From positions 186,001 to 250,000 of the forward strand of contig CBDDFN010000009.1 of assembly GCA_965227065.1 (NCBI GenBank): a DNA stretch of 64,000 bases. Direction: 5' to 3'. Of this stretch, positions 17,568 to 29,124 are shown in pieces. Source of the DNA: CBDDFN01 sp965227065. Its GTDB lineage: Bacteria > Pseudomonadota > Alphaproteobacteria > SPJN01. The translations under genes were made by a program, and so were the position numbers. A model generated the notes under the pieces. It did not search any database. It had not been told where the DNA came from and saw only the letters and a list, made by a program, of their open reading frames with translations. Every line of letters begins with the position of its first letter. Within the stretch, counting starts at the first letter, position 1.

Positions 17568-20500
17568 TCAGCCAAAAGTGTAAGACTGGAGCGGCGCGAC
17601 TTCAAGAGACCCTGTTTTCACAGCGCAAATCCCGTCCGCCGCCGCCAAAGCGCCGGCCACCGTGGTGTAGTAGGGGATCTTGTTCAGCAAGGCCGTGCGG
17701 CGCAAACCCTTTGAATCTTCAATGGCTTGGCTTCCTTCGGTCGTGTTGAAAACAAGCTGAACGTCACCATTTTTCATCGCGTCCACAATATGGGGCCTTC
17801 CCTCCAGCACCTTGTTGACGGTACTGACAGGCAGGCCTTGTGCGGCAATAAAGCGCGCAGTTCCGCGCGTGGCGATAATCGAAAAGCCTGCCTCGACGAG
17901 TTTTTGAACCGCTGGCAGGATCGCATCCTTGTCGGCATCGCGGACCGACACAAAGGCGGTGCCTTGGGTCGGGACCTTGGTGCCACCGCCCAGTTGCGAC
18001 TTGGCGAAGGCGCGCTCAAACGTCGTATCAAGGCCCATGACCTCGCCGGTTGACCGCATTTCGGGGCCAAGCAGAATGTCGACGCCGGGGAAGCGGGCGA
18101 AGGGGAAGACCGCTTCCTTGACCGCCACATGGGTCAGGTCAGCCGAGGGCAGATCAAAGCTGGCGAGCTTTTCGCCGGCCATGACACGGGCGGCGATCTT
18201 GGCAATCGGCGCACCGATTGCCTTGGCCACAAATGGTACGGTCCGGCTGGCGCGCGGGTTGACCTCGATCAGATAGATCACGTCATCCTTGACCGCGAAT
18301 TGAACATTCATCAGCCCGACGACATTGAGCTCAAGCGCCAGCATGCGGGCCTGGCGCTTCAATTCGGCAATGATCTCTTTGCTGAGCGAATAGGGCGGCA
18401 GCGAGCACGCCGAGTCGCCCGAATGCACACCCGCTTCTTCAATATGTTCCATGATGCCGGCGACATAGACGTCGGAGCCGTCGCACAGCGCGTCGACATC
18501 AACTTCGGTCGCGCCATCAAGATAGCCGTCGATCAGCACCGGTGAGCTGCCCGAAACCACCACGGCGTTTTTGATATAGCGCTTGAGACCCGCTTCATCG
18601 CGGACAATTTCCATCGCCCGGCCGCCCAAAACGTAAGAGGGGCGGATGACGACGGGATAGCCGACGGTGCGGGCGATTTCGATCGCCTGCTCTTCGGTTG
18701 AGGCAATGCCGTTATTGGGCTGTTTGAGATCAAGTTTCTCCAGCATCTGCTGGAAGCGTTCGCGGTCTTCGGCCAAATCAATCGCATCGGGCGTGGTCCC
18801 CAGGATCGGGATCCCCGCTTCTTCCAGACCATTGGCAAGCTTGAGCGGGGTTTGCCCGCCAAACTGCACGATCACGCCATGCAAGCCACCGGCGTCCTGT
18901 TCAAGCTTCAAAAGCTCCAGCACGTCTTCCAGCGTCAGGGGCTCAAAATAAAGCCGGTCGGACGTGTCATAGTCGGTTGAAACCGTCTCAGGGTTACAGT
19001 TGACCATGATGGTTTCATAGCCCGCTTCTTCCAACGCAAAGGCGGCATGACAGCAGCAATAGTCAAACTCAATGCCCTGGCCGATCCGGTTGGGGCCACC
19101 GCCGAGAATAACGACTTTCTTGCGGTCGCTTGCGCCCGCTTCGCATTCGGCCTGATCAGAGCCGGGCACTGCGGTTTCGTAAGCCGAATACATATAAGGG
19201 GTGCGTGCCTCAAACTCAGCGGCAACCGTATCAATGCGTTTATAGACCGGCTTCACATGGGCGGCGCGGCGCTGGGCGGAAACCTCGGCCTCATTCTTGC
19301 CGAGCAGTTCAGCCAGCCGCGCATCTGAAAAGCCTTGGGCTTTGATGTGCTGCCAGTCGCGCGCGTCGGTCGGCAATCCCTTTTGCTTGATGTCTTCTTC
19401 CAGATCGATGATCGCCTTGATCTGGCTGAGGAACCAGGGGTCGATCTTACAGGCGGCAAAGACATCATCAATGGTCAGGCCAAGCCGGAAGGCCTGGGCC
19501 ACCGCCAACAGCCGTTCGGGCGTCGGTGTGCCAAGCGCCTTGCGGATGGCGTTCAAATCATCGCCTTCATTGAGGCCCGGCACAGCATAATCGTTGAGCC
19601 CGGTAAGCCCGGTTTCAAGTGACCGCAATGCCTTTTGCAGGCTTTCAGGGAAGCTCCGCCCAATCGCCATGGCTTCGCCCACCGACTTCATCGCGGTTGA
19701 CAGAACCGGCGAGGCACCGGCGAATTTTTCAAACGCAAAGCGCGGAATTTTGGTCACGACATAATCGATGGTTGGCTCAAAGCTCGCCGGGGTTACGCCG
19801 GTAATGTCATTGTCGAGTTCATCAAGCGTGTAACCGACCGCCAGCTTGGCAGCGATCTTGGCAATCGGGAACCCGGTGGCCTTGGAGGCCAGCGCCGAGC
19901 TGCGCGACACGCGCGGGTTCATCTCGATGACGACCAGACGGCCATCGGCGGGGTTAACTGCAAATTGCACGTTCGAGCCGCCGGTTTCGACGCCGATCTC
20001 GCGCAGCACCGCCAATGAGGCGTTGCGCATGATCTGATATTCCTTGTCGGTCAGGGTCAGCGCGGGCGCAACCGTGATCGAGTCTCCGGTATGCACGCCC
20101 ATCGGGTCGATATTTTCAATCGAGCAGATGATGATGCAATTGTCGGCCTTGTCACGGACGACTTCCATCTCGAACTCTTTCCAGCCCAGCACACTTTCCT
20201 CGACCAGCACTTCGGTGGTGGGGGAGGCATCAAGGCCGGTTTCGACGATGTGGAGATATTCTTCCTTGTTGTAGGCAATGCCGCCGCCTGTGCCACCCAG
20301 GGTGAATGAGGGGCGGATGATCGCGGGCAGGCCGATAATGTCGAGCGCTTTATAGGCATCGGCCATGGAATGGACGATTTCCGAGCGCGGGCTTTCCAGA
20401 CCAATCCGGGTCATCGCCTCGCGGAACTTGTCGCGGTCTTCGGCCTTTTCAATCGCATCGCGATTGGCGCCGATCAGCTCGACGCCATATTTGGCAAGCA

Positions 20501-20819
20501 CGCCCTGATCAGCCAGCGCCAAGGCGGTGTTGAGCGCGGTCTGTCCACCCATGGTCGGCAGCAGCGCATCGGGCTTTTCGCGCGCAATGACCTTTTCAAC
20601 GATCTCAGGCGTGATCGGCTCGATATAGGTGGCATCGGCCAGATCGGGATCGGTCATGATCGTGGCGGGGTTCGAATTCACCAGCACGATCCGGTAGCCT
20701 TCGGCTTTCAGCGCCTTGATGGCCTGCGTGCCGGAATAGTCGAACTCACAGGCCTGGCCGATAATGATCGGACCCGCCCCAATGATCAGGATCGAGTTAA
20801 TGTCTGTACGCTTGGGCAT
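17568..20819 (-). CDS. carB: Carbamoyl-phosphate synthase large subunit
   Basis: 1083 residues. It makes carbamoyl phosphate from bicarbonate, ammonia (delivered by CarA) and two ATP, feeding arginine and pyrimidine synthesis. The two homologous ATP-grasp halves are visible: ILIIGAGPIIIGQACEFDYSG near the start and KVVILGGGPNRIGQGIEFDYCC in the middle, each with RPSxxLGG and EMNPR or EVNPR motifs (RPSFTLGGTGGG, RPSYVLGGRAME). The C-terminal MGS-like allosteric domain begins near residue 945. Length matches the family. It starts three bases after carA, so the pair is an operon. Confidence 0.97.
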   Translation of the reverse strand: MPKRTDINSILIIGAGPIIIGQACEFDYSGTQAIKALKAEGYRIVLVNSNPATIMTDPDLADATYIEPITPEIVEKVIAREKPDALLPTMGGQTALNTALALADQGVLAKYGVELIGANRDAIEKAEDRDKFREAMTRIGLESPRSEIVHSMADAYKALDIIGLPAIIRPSFTLGGTGGGIAYNKEEYLHIVETGLDASPTTEVLVEESVLGWKEFEMEVVRDKADNCIIICSIENIDPMGVHTGDSITVAPALTLTDKEYQIMRNASLAVLREIGVETGGSNVQFAVNPADGRLVVIEMNPRVSRSSALASKATGFPIAKIAAKLAVGYTLDELDNDITGVTPASFEPTIDYVVTKIPRFAFEKFAGASPVLSTAMKSVGEAMAIGRSFPESLQKALRSLETGLTGLNDYAVPGLNEGDDLNAIRKALGTPTPERLLAVAQAFRLGLTIDDVFAACKIDPWFLSQIKAIIDLEEDIKQKGLPTDARDWQHIKAQGFSDARLAELLGKNEAEVSAQRRAAHVKPVYKRIDTVAAEFEARTPYMYSAYETAVPGSDQAECEAGASDRKKVVILGGGPNRIGQGIEFDYCCCHAAFALEEAGYETIMVNCNPETVSTDYDTSDRLYFEPLTLEDVLELLKLEQDAGGLHGVIVQFGGQTPLKLANGLEEAGIPILGTTPDAIDLAEDRERFQQMLEKLDLKQPNNGIASTEEQAIEIARTVGYPVVIRPSYVLGGRAMEIVRDEAGLKRYIKNAVVVSGSSPVLIDGYLDGATEVDVDALCDGSDVYVAGIMEHIEEAGVHSGDSACSLPPYSLSKEIIAELKRQARMLALELNVVGLMNVQFAVKDDVIYLIEVNPRASRTVPFVAKAIGAPIAKIAARVMAGEKLASFDLPSADLTHVAVKEAVFPFARFPGVDILLGPEMRSTGEVMGLDTTFERAFAKSQLGGGTKVPTQGTAFVSVRDADKDAILPAVQKLVEAGFSIIATRGTARFIAAQGLPVSTVNKVLEGRPHIVDAMKNGDVQLVFNTTEGSQAIEDSKGLRRTALLNKIPYYTTVAGALAAADGICAVKTGSLEVAPLQSYTFG

Positions 20820-20822
20820 GGG

Positions 20823-22049
20823 TTAGGCGGCCCCGGTTTTATGGGTTTCGATCATCCGCACGAAGCGGTTGAAGAGATAGAAGCTGTCTTGCGGGCCCGG
20901 GCTTGCCTCAGGGTGATATTGCACCGAAAAGACCGGCCGGTCTTTCAACCTGATGCCGCAATTGGTGCCGTCAAACAGCGAGACATGAGTTTCCACAACG
21001 CCATCAGGCAGGCTGTCGCGATCCACCGTAAAGCCATGGTTCATTGAGGTGATTTCTACCTTGCCGGTTTCGAGGTCTTTGACCGGATGGTTCGCCCCGC
21101 GATGGCCCTGATGCATTTTGGTGGTCTTGCCGCCAAGCGCCAGGGCGAGCATCTGATGGCCCAGGCAAATGCCGAATAAGGGCTTGTTGCTGTCCACCAA
21201 TTCTTTGATCACCGGCACCGCATACTCACCCGTCGCCGCCGGATCACCCGGCCCGTTGGCGAGGAAGATGCCGTCCGGGTCAAGCTCCAGAACCTCCTGG
21301 GCGCTGGCGGTTGCGGGCAGCACGGTCACCCGCGCACCTTCCGATGCCAGACAGCGCAGAATGTTGCGCTTGCAGCCATAATCGATGGCGACGACATGGT
21401 GCTTGGCTTTTTCAAGCCCGCCAAAGCCCGCGCCGAGTTCCCACCGTGTTTGGGTCCATTCGCTGCGCTGGGCGCAAGTCACATCCTTGGCAAGGTCCAT
21501 GCCTTTAAGGCCGGGAAAGCCATGCGCCATGGCTTGCAATGCTTTGAGGTCAAACTCCCCGTCGGGATGGTGGGCCACCACGCCATTGGGTGCACCGCCC
21601 AAACGAATGCGGCGAGTGAGCGCGCGAGTATCGACCCCGGCAATCCCGACAAGGCCCTGATGGGCCATCCAGTCCGAGAAATGCTTGGCCGAGCGGAAGT
21701 TGGACGGTTCGGTCACCGGCGCGCGCAGCACACAGCCCCGCGCGGCGGGCGTGGTCGTCTCGTGATCTTCGAGATTGGTGCCGATATTGCCTATATGGGG
21801 AAAGGTGAAGGTGATGATCTGGCCCGCAAAGCTGGGGTCGGTCAGGGTTTCCTGATACCCGGTGAGCGATGTGGTGAAACAGACCTCGCCGACCACCTCG
21901 CCGGTGGCTCCAACGCCTGTGCCTTCAAACACAGTGCCATCGGCCAACACCAAAACGGCGGTGATTTTCGGGGCATAAAGCCCGGCGGCGCGCGAAAAGG
22001 GGACGGGCGCCGTTGTGGCGTCCGGGTTCTGACTGTCAGGCTCGGCCAT
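20823..22049 (-). CDS. carA: Carbamoyl-phosphate synthase small subunit (glutamine amidotransferase)
   Basis: 408 residues. Hydrolyses glutamine and channels ammonia to CarB. The N-terminal domain (about 25-170) precedes the class I amidotransferase domain with nucleophile GICLGHQML and catalytic His/Glu in QYHPEASPGPQDS. The ATG at 22049 is chosen because AAGGA lies 5 bases upstream; an in-frame start at 22139 would add 30 residues and overlap the -10 and -35 elements. The promoter 60-90 bases upstream is one of the best in the window. Confidence 0.95.
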   Translation of the reverse strand: MAEPDSQNPDATTAPVPFSRAAGLYAPKITAVLVLADGTVFEGTGVGATGEVVGEVCFTTSLTGYQETLTDPSFAGQIITFTFPHIGNIGTNLEDHETTTPAARGCVLRAPVTEPSNFRSAKHFSDWMAHQGLVGIAGVDTRALTRRIRLGGAPNGVVAHHPDGEFDLKALQAMAHGFPGLKGMDLAKDVTCAQRSEWTQTRWELGAGFGGLEKAKHHVVAIDYGCKRNILRCLASEGARVTVLPATASAQEVLELDPDGIFLANGPGDPAATGEYAVPVIKELVDSNKPLFGICLGHQMLALALGGKTTKMHQGHRGANHPVKDLETGKVEITSMNHGFTVDRDSLPDGVVETHVSLFDGTNCGIRLKDRPVFSVQYHPEASPGPQDSFYLFNRFVRMIETHKTGAA

Positions 22050-22110
22050 GAAAATCCTTACTCGGCTTGGGATCGCCCGTTTAGGGGCGATTCTGCGCGT
22101 GGGTTTTCGG

Positions 22111-22139
22111 TTTATAGGAAAGATATCGGGTCTGGTCAA
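22111..22139 (-). promoter_or_regulatory. Sigma-70-type promoter of carAB
   Basis: On the minus strand TTGACC (22139-22134), a 17-base spacer and TATAAA (22116-22111) give near-consensus elements about 65 bases before the carA ATG. Confidence 0.75.
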
Positions 22140-22198
22140 GAAACCGACATATTTTGAAAATACAATAAAAACAATAACTTAGAGTTTTCAAAGGGTGG

Positions 22199-22227
22199 TT
22201 GCGTCTGGCCGTCGCATGTCTTATGGT
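22199..22227 (+). promoter_or_regulatory. Candidate promoter of yqeY-dnaG-rpoD
   Basis: TTGCGT (22199-22204), 17 bases, then TATGGT (22222-22227), about 35 bases before the yqeY start. Divergent from the carAB promoter across an AT-rich stretch. Confidence 0.45.
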
Positions 22228-22261
22228 CCCGCGCCTTTAAGGTGTGACCCAAGGATTTGTG

Positions 22262-22717
22262 ATGCGAGACAAGTTTACTGCAGCTTTGAAAGACGCCGTG
22301 CGCGCGAAAGACCAGCGCCGCGTGTCGACTGTGCGGCTCATTCTTGCCGCCATCAAGGATCGGGACATTGCCGTGCGGACCGAAGGCCGGTCCGAAGGGG
22401 TTGATGACAGCGAGATCCTACAGATCCTGCAAAAAATGGTGAAGCAGCGCACCGAAAGCGCCAAGACCTACGAAGATGCCGGCCGCATCGAACTGGCCGA
22501 AGCCGAACGTGAAGAGGTCGCCATCATCGAAGAATTTCTGCCCAAGCAAATGTCCGATGATGAGATTAATGCTGCGGTGGCTGAGACCGTCGGTGCCATC
22601 GGGGCCGAGAACTTGAAAGATATGGGCCGCACCATGGCTGCGCTGAAAGAAAAATATGCCGGCGCCATGGATTTCAAAAAAGCCTCCGCCGCCGTTAAAT
22701 CTGCCCTCGGTGCCTAA
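22262..22717 (+). CDS. yqeY: GatB/YqeY-domain protein
   Basis: 151 residues of the YqeY family, which shares the C-terminal helical domain of GatB, the tRNA-amidotransferase subunit; its own function is unsettled, with tRNA-related binding suggested. Recognisable are LRDKFTAALKDAVRAKDQRRVSTVRLILAAIKD-type start and EFLPKQMSDDEINAAV in the middle, then the ending GxxMAALKEKYAGAMDFKKAS. The ATG at 22262 has AAGGA 6 bases upstream, better than an upstream in-frame codon at 22244. It leads the dnaG-rpoD unit, the usual alphaproteobacterial arrangement. A perfect GGCCAGCTGGCC palindrome lies just after its stop (about 22721-22734). Confidence 0.9.
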   Translation: MRDKFTAALKDAVRAKDQRRVSTVRLILAAIKDRDIAVRTEGRSEGVDDSEILQILQKMVKQRTESAKTYEDAGRIELAEAEREEVAIIEEFLPKQMSDDEINAAVAETVGAIGAENLKDMGRTMAALKEKYAGAMDFKKASAAVKSALGA

Positions 22718-22806
22718 CCGGCCAGCTGGCCGGGGAGATCATCCCTCCGCGAAGGGATGCGCAACGCGTTGCGGGTAGTCGCGGTGGAGCGTAATGTCCG
22801 CAGACC

Positions 22807-24741
22807 ATGGCCATTTCGGAAAGCTTTCTCGATGAACTGCGCGCCCGCGTCGCTTTGAGCGATGTGGTGGGCCGCCGTGTGACCTGGGACAAGCGCAAGA
22901 CCAATCTGTCGCGCCGGGACTATTGGGCGTGCTGCCCGTTCCACAATGAAAAATCACCCAGCTTTCATGTCGACGATCAGAAAGGCTTTTACCATTGCTT
23001 TGGTTGCGGCGCGTCGGGCGATGTGGTGCGCTTTCTGATTGACCATGACGGGATGGGCTTTCGTGAAGCGGTGGCCGAACTTGCCCAGATGGCGGGCCTT
23101 GAGGTGCCCGATGCCGCGCCTGAAGACCCCCGCCAGAAAGAAAAGAAAAAGACGCTGCACGACGTGCTTGAGGCCACGGCAGAGTGGTTTCACGCGGCGC
23201 TCAAGTCGGACGCGGGTAAGCAGGCGCGTCACTATGCGATGGAACGGCGCAAGCTCGATGCCTCCATCCTCACCCGATTCCGGGTGGGCTTTGCGCCGTC
23301 TGACCGCCAAGCGCTGCGCAAGGCCCTTCTTAAACAGGGGTTTGTCGATGCCATGCTGGTCGAGGCAGGCTTGTGCATTGCGCCTGAGGATGGCGGTGAG
23401 CCCTTTGTGCGCTTCCGCGACCGGCTGATGTTTCCCATTGAAGATGCGCGCGGCGCGGTTGTCGGCTTTGGCGGGCGTGATTTGTCAGGCCGGGCGCAGG
23501 CTAAATACCTCAACTCGCCCGAAACGCCGGTCTTTCACAAATCCAACCTGCTCTACAATTTCAAACGTGCGCGGGAAGCCTCGCGCAAGGCCGGGACGCT
23601 GCTGGTCACGGAAGGCTATATGGATGTGATCGCTTGTGCGCGGGCGGGGCTTGATCACGCAGTTGCGCCCAACGGCACGGCATTGACTGAGGAGCAGCTG
23701 CGCCTGATGTGGCGGACCGTGTCCGAACCCGTTCTGTGCTTTGATGGCGATCAGGCGGGCCGCAAGGCTGCGTTCCGTGCCGTCGACCTGGCACTTCAGC
23801 ATATTGCACCGGGCCATTCGCTGCGTTTTGTGCTGCTGCCCGACGGCAAGGACCCCGATGATCTGTTGAATGAAGGGGGCCGTGCGGCGCTCGAAAAGAA
23901 ATTTTCTGAAAACGTGTCCTTTGCCGACATGCTGTTTTTGAGCCTGAAGGAGCAGCAGCCGCTGGAGACGCCCGAACAGAAGGCGGCGTTTAAAAAAGCG
24001 GTGCGGGCAAGTCTGGGGCGGATCGGCGATAAAGACGTGCGCGAATTTTATGCCCAGGATTTTGAAGCCCGGCTTTCAGCCCTGTTTGGCACGGCCGAAA
24101 AAGGCTTGTCGGGACCGGGCCGGGGCGACCGGACCGTGCCGCACCAGCCCTGGGAAGCCGGAGGCCTGCGCGAACGCTGGGTGCGGGATCCCCGTTCGGG
24201 CCGGTCTCACAAACAAAAGGTCGGCCTGTCGAGCGCGGGCGTCAAAAACACCCTGATCCGCCGATTGAAGAGCGATGGCGGTCAGATGGCGGCCGCCAGC
24301 CTGCGCGAAGCCCGGCTTGTGGCGCTGCTGATCCGCTTCCCCGGTCTGATTGAACCCCATCTGGAAGAAATTGCTGATTTGCCCTTGTCCGACGTGCAGC
24401 TTGACAGACTGATGGCTGGCCTATTAGAAGTCGCGTCCGAGCATCCGGGCCTTGAAATGGCCGGACTCAAACGCCACCTGACGGATCAGGGTATGACAGA
24501 AGGGTTGGAGCGCCTTGAGAGAGATGATCTCTTAAGCGGGCGCTTGTCGTCGTTTGAGGAAGCAGAGCGGCGGTTTCACGGGCTGTTGGCACAATTCAGG
24601 GTCAGCGTGGCGGAAACCGAAGTCCGGGATGCGGAGGATGCGCTCAGAAGCGACTTCACCGAAGACAATTCCAACCGGTTGAGCAGGGCTCATCACGCAC
24701 TCGAACTGGCTCGTGCACAGGCGCGGTCCTTCGACGATTAG
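22807..24741 (+). CDS. dnaG: DNA primase
   Basis: 644 residues; synthesises RNA primers for replication at the fork. The N-terminal zinc-binding domain has CPFHNEKSPSFHV...FHCFGCGA-like ligands (Cys, His, Cys, Cys at about 39-66). The RNA polymerase core follows with YLNSPETPVFHKSNLLYNF, the Toprim motif LLVTEGYMDVIA (about 265-276) and CFDGDQAGRKAA with metal-binding acids. The C-terminal third (from about 480) is the DnaB-interacting helical region. ATG at 22807; it is followed 23 bases later by rpoD, as in the macromolecular-synthesis operon. Confidence 0.97.
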   Translation: MAISESFLDELRARVALSDVVGRRVTWDKRKTNLSRRDYWACCPFHNEKSPSFHVDDQKGFYHCFGCGASGDVVRFLIDHDGMGFREAVAELAQMAGLEVPDAAPEDPRQKEKKKTLHDVLEATAEWFHAALKSDAGKQARHYAMERRKLDASILTRFRVGFAPSDRQALRKALLKQGFVDAMLVEAGLCIAPEDGGEPFVRFRDRLMFPIEDARGAVVGFGGRDLSGRAQAKYLNSPETPVFHKSNLLYNFKRAREASRKAGTLLVTEGYMDVIACARAGLDHAVAPNGTALTEEQLRLMWRTVSEPVLCFDGDQAGRKAAFRAVDLALQHIAPGHSLRFVLLPDGKDPDDLLNEGGRAALEKKFSENVSFADMLFLSLKEQQPLETPEQKAAFKKAVRASLGRIGDKDVREFYAQDFEARLSALFGTAEKGLSGPGRGDRTVPHQPWEAGGLRERWVRDPRSGRSHKQKVGLSSAGVKNTLIRRLKSDGGQMAAASLREARLVALLIRFPGLIEPHLEEIADLPLSDVQLDRLMAGLLEVASEHPGLEMAGLKRHLTDQGMTEGLERLERDDLLSGRLSSFEEAERRFHGLLAQFRVSVAETEVRDAEDALRSDFTEDNSNRLSRAHHALELARAQARSFDD

Positions 24742-24764
24742 GATGCGAAAGGCGTAATACGCAT

Positions 24765-26804
<2,040 letters not shown>

Positions 26805-26821
26805 GCGGCAGCGGGGGACCT

Positions 26822-27292
26822 ATGCAGCAGGTAGAAATCCGGCCCGCCGGACCGGCCGACCAGTCGCAATTTCTGAGCATCGTCAAGCTCATCCGGGACG
26901 AGATGGGCCATGGCGAGGCCAAGCCCGGCGCGCTTGATGAAATGGCGCATATGCTGTGCGCACCGCATTATGACGGCATCAAGCATCATTGGTTGCTGAT
27001 CGCGGTCGCGGATGGCGAGATTGTCGGCTATTGCACCATGCACCGGGTGCCGATGCCGATTGTCGGCGGCTCGGAAGCCTATATCTCGGACCTGTTTGTG
27101 CGGGCCGATATGCGCGGCCATGATCTGGGACACCGCTTCATCGACAAGCTCGACGAGATCGCCCAGGCCGAAGGGTTTGTCCGGATGCATGTCATCAATC
27201 GCAAGGACCGGGAAAGCCACAAGCGCGGCTTTTACCCCAAGCTTGGCTTCCGCGAACGCGAAGAAACCGCCAGCTTCGTGCTGGAATTCTAG
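26822..27292 (+). CDS. GNAT-family N-acetyltransferase
   Basis: 156 residues with the GNAT fold: an N-terminal strand (QQVEIRPAGPADQSQF), GEIVGYCTMHRVPMPI, the acetyl-CoA-binding motif A (VRADMRGHDLGHRFIDKLDEIAQ, where RGHDLGH takes the place of Q/RxxGxG/A) and the late FYPKLGFRERE typical of motif B. Acceptor substrate unknown. It follows rpoD by 17 bases with GGGG before the ATG, so it may be read through from the sigma-factor operon. Confidence 0.85.
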   Translation: MQQVEIRPAGPADQSQFLSIVKLIRDEMGHGEAKPGALDEMAHMLCAPHYDGIKHHWLLIAVADGEIVGYCTMHRVPMPIVGGSEAYISDLFVRADMRGHDLGHRFIDKLDEIAQAEGFVRMHVINRKDRESHKRGFYPKLGFREREETASFVLEF

Positions 27293-27356
27293 GCGGCGGC
27301 CGCGCGCCGACCATCTTGCCTCCGGCAGGGCGGGGAAGAGAAACACCCCAACGCAG

Positions 27357-27499
27357 CGTCATTCCGGTTTTCGCCCGCAAACCTGTTTGGGGGCGGAAGA
27401 CCGGAATCTGGAGGTCCTGCGACTCCACGGATCGGTGCGGTGCAGAACGAAACGCCGTGCCGACAGATTCGGGGATGCGCAAACGCACCCGGAATGACG
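27357..27499 (+). repeat. Dispersed nested inverted repeat, copy 2
   Basis: Starts CGTCATTCCGG and ends CCGGAATGACG, with inner CCGGAATCTGG and GACAGATTC. It shares long blocks with the copy at 1452-1606 (opposite strand) and the same outline as 39763-39870. It fills most of the gap between the acetyltransferase gene and the tRNA gene. Confidence 0.85.
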
Positions 27500-27567
27500 G
27501 TGGAATGATCCAAACCACCCCTTGCCGATTCAGCGCGAGAGTGAGAAGACTTGCCTTCCCAAAGCGC

Positions 27568-27641
27568 GGGGCCGTAGCTCAACTGGTTAGAGCCATCCGC
27601 TCATAACGGATTGGTTGCAGGTTCAAGTCCTGCCGGCCCTA
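27568..27641 (+). tRNA. tRNA with anticodon CAU (elongator tRNA-Met; Ile2 possible)
   Basis: A full cloverleaf: acceptor GGGGCCG pairing with CGGCCCT (one G-U), D-arm GCTC...GAGC, anticodon stem ATCCG/CGGAT with loop CTCATAA (anticodon CAU), T-arm GCAGG-TTCAAGT-CCTGC, discriminator A. CCA is not encoded. The D-loop sequence favours elongator Met, but a lysidine-modified tRNA-Ile reading AUA also has CAU, and I cannot separate them by eye. Its last three bases are the complement of the stop codon of the convergent hydrolase gene. Confidence 0.92.
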
Positions 27642-28532
27642 CGCCTTCAAATGCTTCACCAGAAAATCCCGCGCCGCGGCGGAGCCCAACTCGAACTGGT
27701 TGGCATAGACTTCCATATGCCCGCCTTGCACCAACAACAGCTCTTTGGGTTCAAGCGCGTGTTCGTAAGCCTCCAGCGCAATATCGGTGGGCGTGACAAT
27801 GTCATGGCTGACCAAAATCATCAGCAGCGGCACCGGGCTGATCTGGTGGATATGCTGGGCGGGTTCATACTCGGCCATCATTTCCGAGGATTTGAGCGTC
27901 ACCTGGTTGAGCCATTGCTCGGTCCCCAGCAGGCCCGATTCGCGAATGAAATCCCATTCCTCGGGTGAGGGCAGGGCGCATAGCGCACCGCGTTCGGCAA
28001 AGACATCGATCACGGCGGCTTCGCCACCCGCAAAGCGGGTTTCGCGGTCGCGGTCATACATATCCCGCAGCACTTCGATTTCTTCCTCGCGGAACACACG
28101 GTGCGTGTTTTTGTGGCCCGAAATGAACGGCACCTGGCTCACCACCGCCTTGATCCGTTTGTCGAGCCCGGCCACGGCGAGCACATGGCCGCCCGAATAG
28201 CTTGTCCCCCAAATGCCGATCCGCTCGCGGTCAATGTTGGGATGGGTGCGCGCAAAGGTGATCGCGTCGCGATAGCCCTGAACCTGCAACCAGGGATCGG
28301 ATTCAAGGCGCGGGCTGCCGTCCGAGGCGCCGAAATTGCGATGGTCATAAACCACGCAGGCCAGTCCCGCCGCGCAGAAAATCTCGGCATATTGATCGAG
28401 AAAGACCTCTTTCACGGCTGAAAAGCCGTGCGCCATGACCACGGCGGGATGGGGGCCTTCACCCTCGGGCAGATAGAGCCAGCCGCGCAGCGTGACCCCG
28501 TCGGCGGTTTGAAATTCAATATCGGATCGCAT
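27639..28532 (-). CDS. Alpha/beta-hydrolase (dienelactone-hydrolase-like)
   Basis: About 297 residues. HPAVVMAHGFSAVKE carries the oxyanion-hole HG, YDHRNFGASDG follows, and the nucleophile elbow is IGIWGTSYSGGH (Ser at about 122, in G-T-S-Y-S-G). A late VSHDIVTPTDIALEAYE and QGGHMEVY supply the probable Asp and His. It resembles the DLH/YcjY-type cytosolic serine hydrolases; no signal peptide is seen and the substrate is unknown. ATG at 28532 follows GGGGGCG; a start at 28544 is also possible. Its stop codon overlaps the 3' end of the tRNA gene on the other strand. Confidence 0.85.
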   Translation of the reverse strand: MRSDIEFQTADGVTLRGWLYLPEGEGPHPAVVMAHGFSAVKEVFLDQYAEIFCAAGLACVVYDHRNFGASDGSPRLESDPWLQVQGYRDAITFARTHPNIDRERIGIWGTSYSGGHVLAVAGLDKRIKAVVSQVPFISGHKNTHRVFREEEIEVLRDMYDRDRETRFAGGEAAVIDVFAERGALCALPSPEEWDFIRESGLLGTEQWLNQVTLKSSEMMAEYEPAQHIHQISPVPLLMILVSHDIVTPTDIALEAYEHALEPKELLLVQGGHMEVYANQFELGSAAARDFLVKHLKA

Positions 28533-28614
28533 GATCGCCCCCATTTTTGGTGAGTGTTTTGACGATCATGCTAGTGGCTGTAGCCAGCCTGTCACCCCTT
28601 CGGCGGGAGGGGGA

Positions 28615-29124
28615 TCAATGTTGTTGTTTTTTCAATTCCTGTTCAAGCGCATCCACCAGGCTGGTGCGAAACACGCTATAAGCCCGCACGATCAAGGCAA
28701 GGTCCTGATCGCTTTGGCTTTCAAGGTAAATTGACAGGCGCGTCGCCAGATCGGCCGGGATCGTCGAGGCCTCCAGAAGTTCATTGTAAAGCTCGATGAT
28801 CTGCTCGGTCTTGTCGGCCATCTCCGCAGGGCTGTGGGTGGCTTTGAACAATTGGGCGGGGGCCAAGCCCGCAACCGTTTCAAACGGTGCGGCAAAGACG
28901 TGGGCGATGTAGCTCGCACTTGCAAAGCACATCACACCACCTGCCAGAATGTCGGCATCGCCGGGCGGGGTGGCGGCATTGCCTTCGGCATCGATCACAA
29001 GGCGCGCGAAATGGGCGGCAAGCCGGATGCATTGATGATCATGGCTGTCTGTGTCGTCGAGGATCAGCCCGGTGGCATTGGCCGTGGTGACAATCGCCTC
29101 GCTGGCGGAGCGAACCGTGTTCAT
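28615..29124 (-). CDS. Hypothetical protein, translationally coupled to the upstream gene
   Basis: 169 residues I do not recognise. Mostly alpha-helical by composition, no signal peptide, one moderately hydrophobic stretch (ILAGGVMCFASASYIAHVFA, about 60-79) and a lysine/glutamine-rich end. Its ATG overlaps the stop of the upstream secreted-protein gene by four bases, so the two are translationally coupled and probably act together. Confidence 0.7.
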   Translation of the reverse strand: MNTVRSASEAIVTTANATGLILDDTDSHDHQCIRLAAHFARLVIDAEGNAATPPGDADILAGGVMCFASASYIAHVFAAPFETVAGLAPAQLFKATHSPAEMADKTEQIIELYNELLEASTIPADLATRLSIYLESQSDQDLALIVRAYSVFRTSLVDALEQELKKQQH

